A DNA stretch of 64,000 nt from Streptomyces avermitilis MA-4680 = NBRC 14893 (GTDB lineage: Bacteria; Actinomycetota; Actinomycetes; Streptomycetales; Streptomycetaceae). A program made the position numbers and the translations under genes. Positions 63,234 through 64,000 of the stretch are shown here, piece after piece. The notes under the pieces are model-generated. The model saw only the letters and a list, made by a program, of their open reading frames with translations, had not been told where the DNA came from and made no database searches. The stretch covers positions 7,502,001 through 7,566,000 of the forward strand of contig NC_003155.5 in assembly GCF_000009765.2 (NCBI RefSeq), given 5' to 3'. Each line of letters opens with the position of its first letter. Positions within the stretch are counted from its first letter, which is position 1.

Positions 63234-64000
63234 ATGAACGCAGACAGCCGTACCAGGCTCAACCAGAGGCCTGAGTGGACCGCTCTGGCCAAGCACCGCG
63301 AAGAACTCGCGGGCACCCATCTGCGGGACCTGTTCGCGGCCGACCCCGGGCGCGGTGCCGGATACACCCTCGAGGTCGGCGATCTGCACGTCGACTACTC
63401 CAAGCACCTCGTCACCGACGAGACGCTGCGGCTGCTGCGCGAGCTGGCCGCCGCGACCGATGTGTTCGGGCTGCGGGACGCCATGTTCCGCGGCGAGAAG
63501 ATCAACGTCACCGAGGACCGCGCCGTCCTGCACACGGCGCTGCGCGCCCCGCGGGACGCGGTCGTCGAGGTCGACGGCGAGAACGTGGTGCCGGCCGTGC
63601 ACGCCGTGCTCGACAAGATGAGCACCTTCGCGGAGCGCGTCCGTACGGGGGAGTGGACCGGGCACACCGGAAAGCCCATCAAGAACATCGTCAACGTCGG
63701 CATCGGCGGCTCGGACCTCGGCCCGGCCATGGCGTACGAGGTGCTGCGCTCCTTCACCGACCGTTCGCTGACCGTCCGGTTCGTGTCGAACGTGGACGGT
63801 GCCGACCTGCACGAGGCCGTCCGCGACCTGGACCCGGCCGAGACGCTGTTCGTGATCGCCTCGAAGACGTTCACCACGATCGAGACGATCACCAATGCCA
63901 CCTCGGCCCGCGACTGGCTGCTGACCGAGCTGAAGGCCGGTCAGGAAGCCGTCGCCAAGCACTTCGTGGCGCTGTCGACGAATGCCGAGAAGGTGTCGGA
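63234..64000 (+). CDS. pgi: Glucose-6-phosphate isomerase, partial
   Basis: First 255 residues of phosphoglucose isomerase (glucose 6-phosphate to fructose 6-phosphate), cut by the right edge. NQRPEWTALAKHREELAGTH, RDAMFRGEKINVTEDRAVLH, TALRAPRDAVVEVDGENVVP, NIVNVGIGGSDLGPAMAYEV with the sugar-phosphate loop, RFVSNVDGADLHEAVRDLDP and FVIASKTFTTIETITNATSA are all as in the family. ATG 63234 has AGGAAAG upstream. The active-site Glu and His lie past the window. Confidence 0.97.
   Translation, partial: MNADSRTRLNQRPEWTALAKHREELAGTHLRDLFAADPGRGAGYTLEVGDLHVDYSKHLVTDETLRLLRELAAATDVFGLRDAMFRGEKINVTEDRAVLHTALRAPRDAVVEVDGENVVPAVHAVLDKMSTFAERVRTGEWTGHTGKPIKNIVNVGIGGSDLGPAMAYEVLRSFTDRSLTVRFVSNVDGADLHEAVRDLDPAETLFVIASKTFTTIETITNATSARDWLLTELKAGQEAVAKHFVALSTNAEKVS

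Overview
The window is high-GC actinobacterial DNA, almost certainly a Streptomyces chromosome. The evidence is extreme G/C at third codon positions, many GTG starts, three rare TTA codons, a whiA cluster, a mycothiol-type enzyme, an RbpA-family factor, and paired XRE/DUF397/ATP-binding regulator modules. No insertion sequence, prophage, integrase, CRISPR array, rRNA or tRNA was found. Both ends cut genes: a RidA-family gene on the left and pgi on the right.

The left part (about 1-25 kb) is accessory. It carries a RidA protein, a secreted amidase and a lipoprotein, a frameshifted ATP-binding regulator gene, a FUSC membrane protein and a cytochrome P450. Next comes an ATPase/XRE/DUF397 regulatory module, a DUF574 methyltransferase whose 3' end is followed by four 33-bp repeats, and a divergent MocR regulator/AhpD-like pair. 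Then follow an orphan GltD, a DUF1772 protein, a DUF2293 protein, a P-loop-less 'uridine kinase', a PPOX flavin/F420 protein, a CBS protein, CorA, a methyltransferase, a PsuG/PfkB-kinase pair, VOC and cupin proteins, Ogt and a secreted GDPD. Short tandem repeats and a G-rich tract cluster between 7 and 17 kb and are absent from the right half.

The centre (25-47 kb) has an MHYT membrane protein, uvrB, a TerD gene and a TerD/FtsK-like fusion, and a TerC transporter behind a yybP-ykoY-type manganese riboswitch. It continues with a CaCA antiporter, an MHS symporter, an S66 peptidase, aroQ, a three-gene polar amino acid ABC operon, a mycothiol-type enzyme with an MBL hydrolase, uvrA, and a LacI/sugar-kinase operon beside a perfect 30-bp palindrome.

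The right part (47-64 kb) is core: a Rieske lipoprotein, an XRE-type regulator, and the overlapping uvrC-rapZ-yvcK-whiA operon. After a secreted M14 carboxypeptidase come gap-pgk-tpiA-secG, an RbpA-family gene, an MFS transporter and pgi. From memory, the order from uvrA to pgi is conserved in Streptomyces.

The unifying observation is a promoter motif, (T/C)TGTCAGTG-N8-TAnnnT. It matches the LexA-independent DNA-damage promoter of actinobacteria (RecA-NDp, activated by PafBC). It lies before uvrB, ogt, uvrA, the TerD/TerD-FtsK pair and a TTA-containing MFS transporter, and a degenerate copy lies before uvrC. Together they suggest a dispersed DNA-damage regulon that includes two gene sets of unknown damage function.
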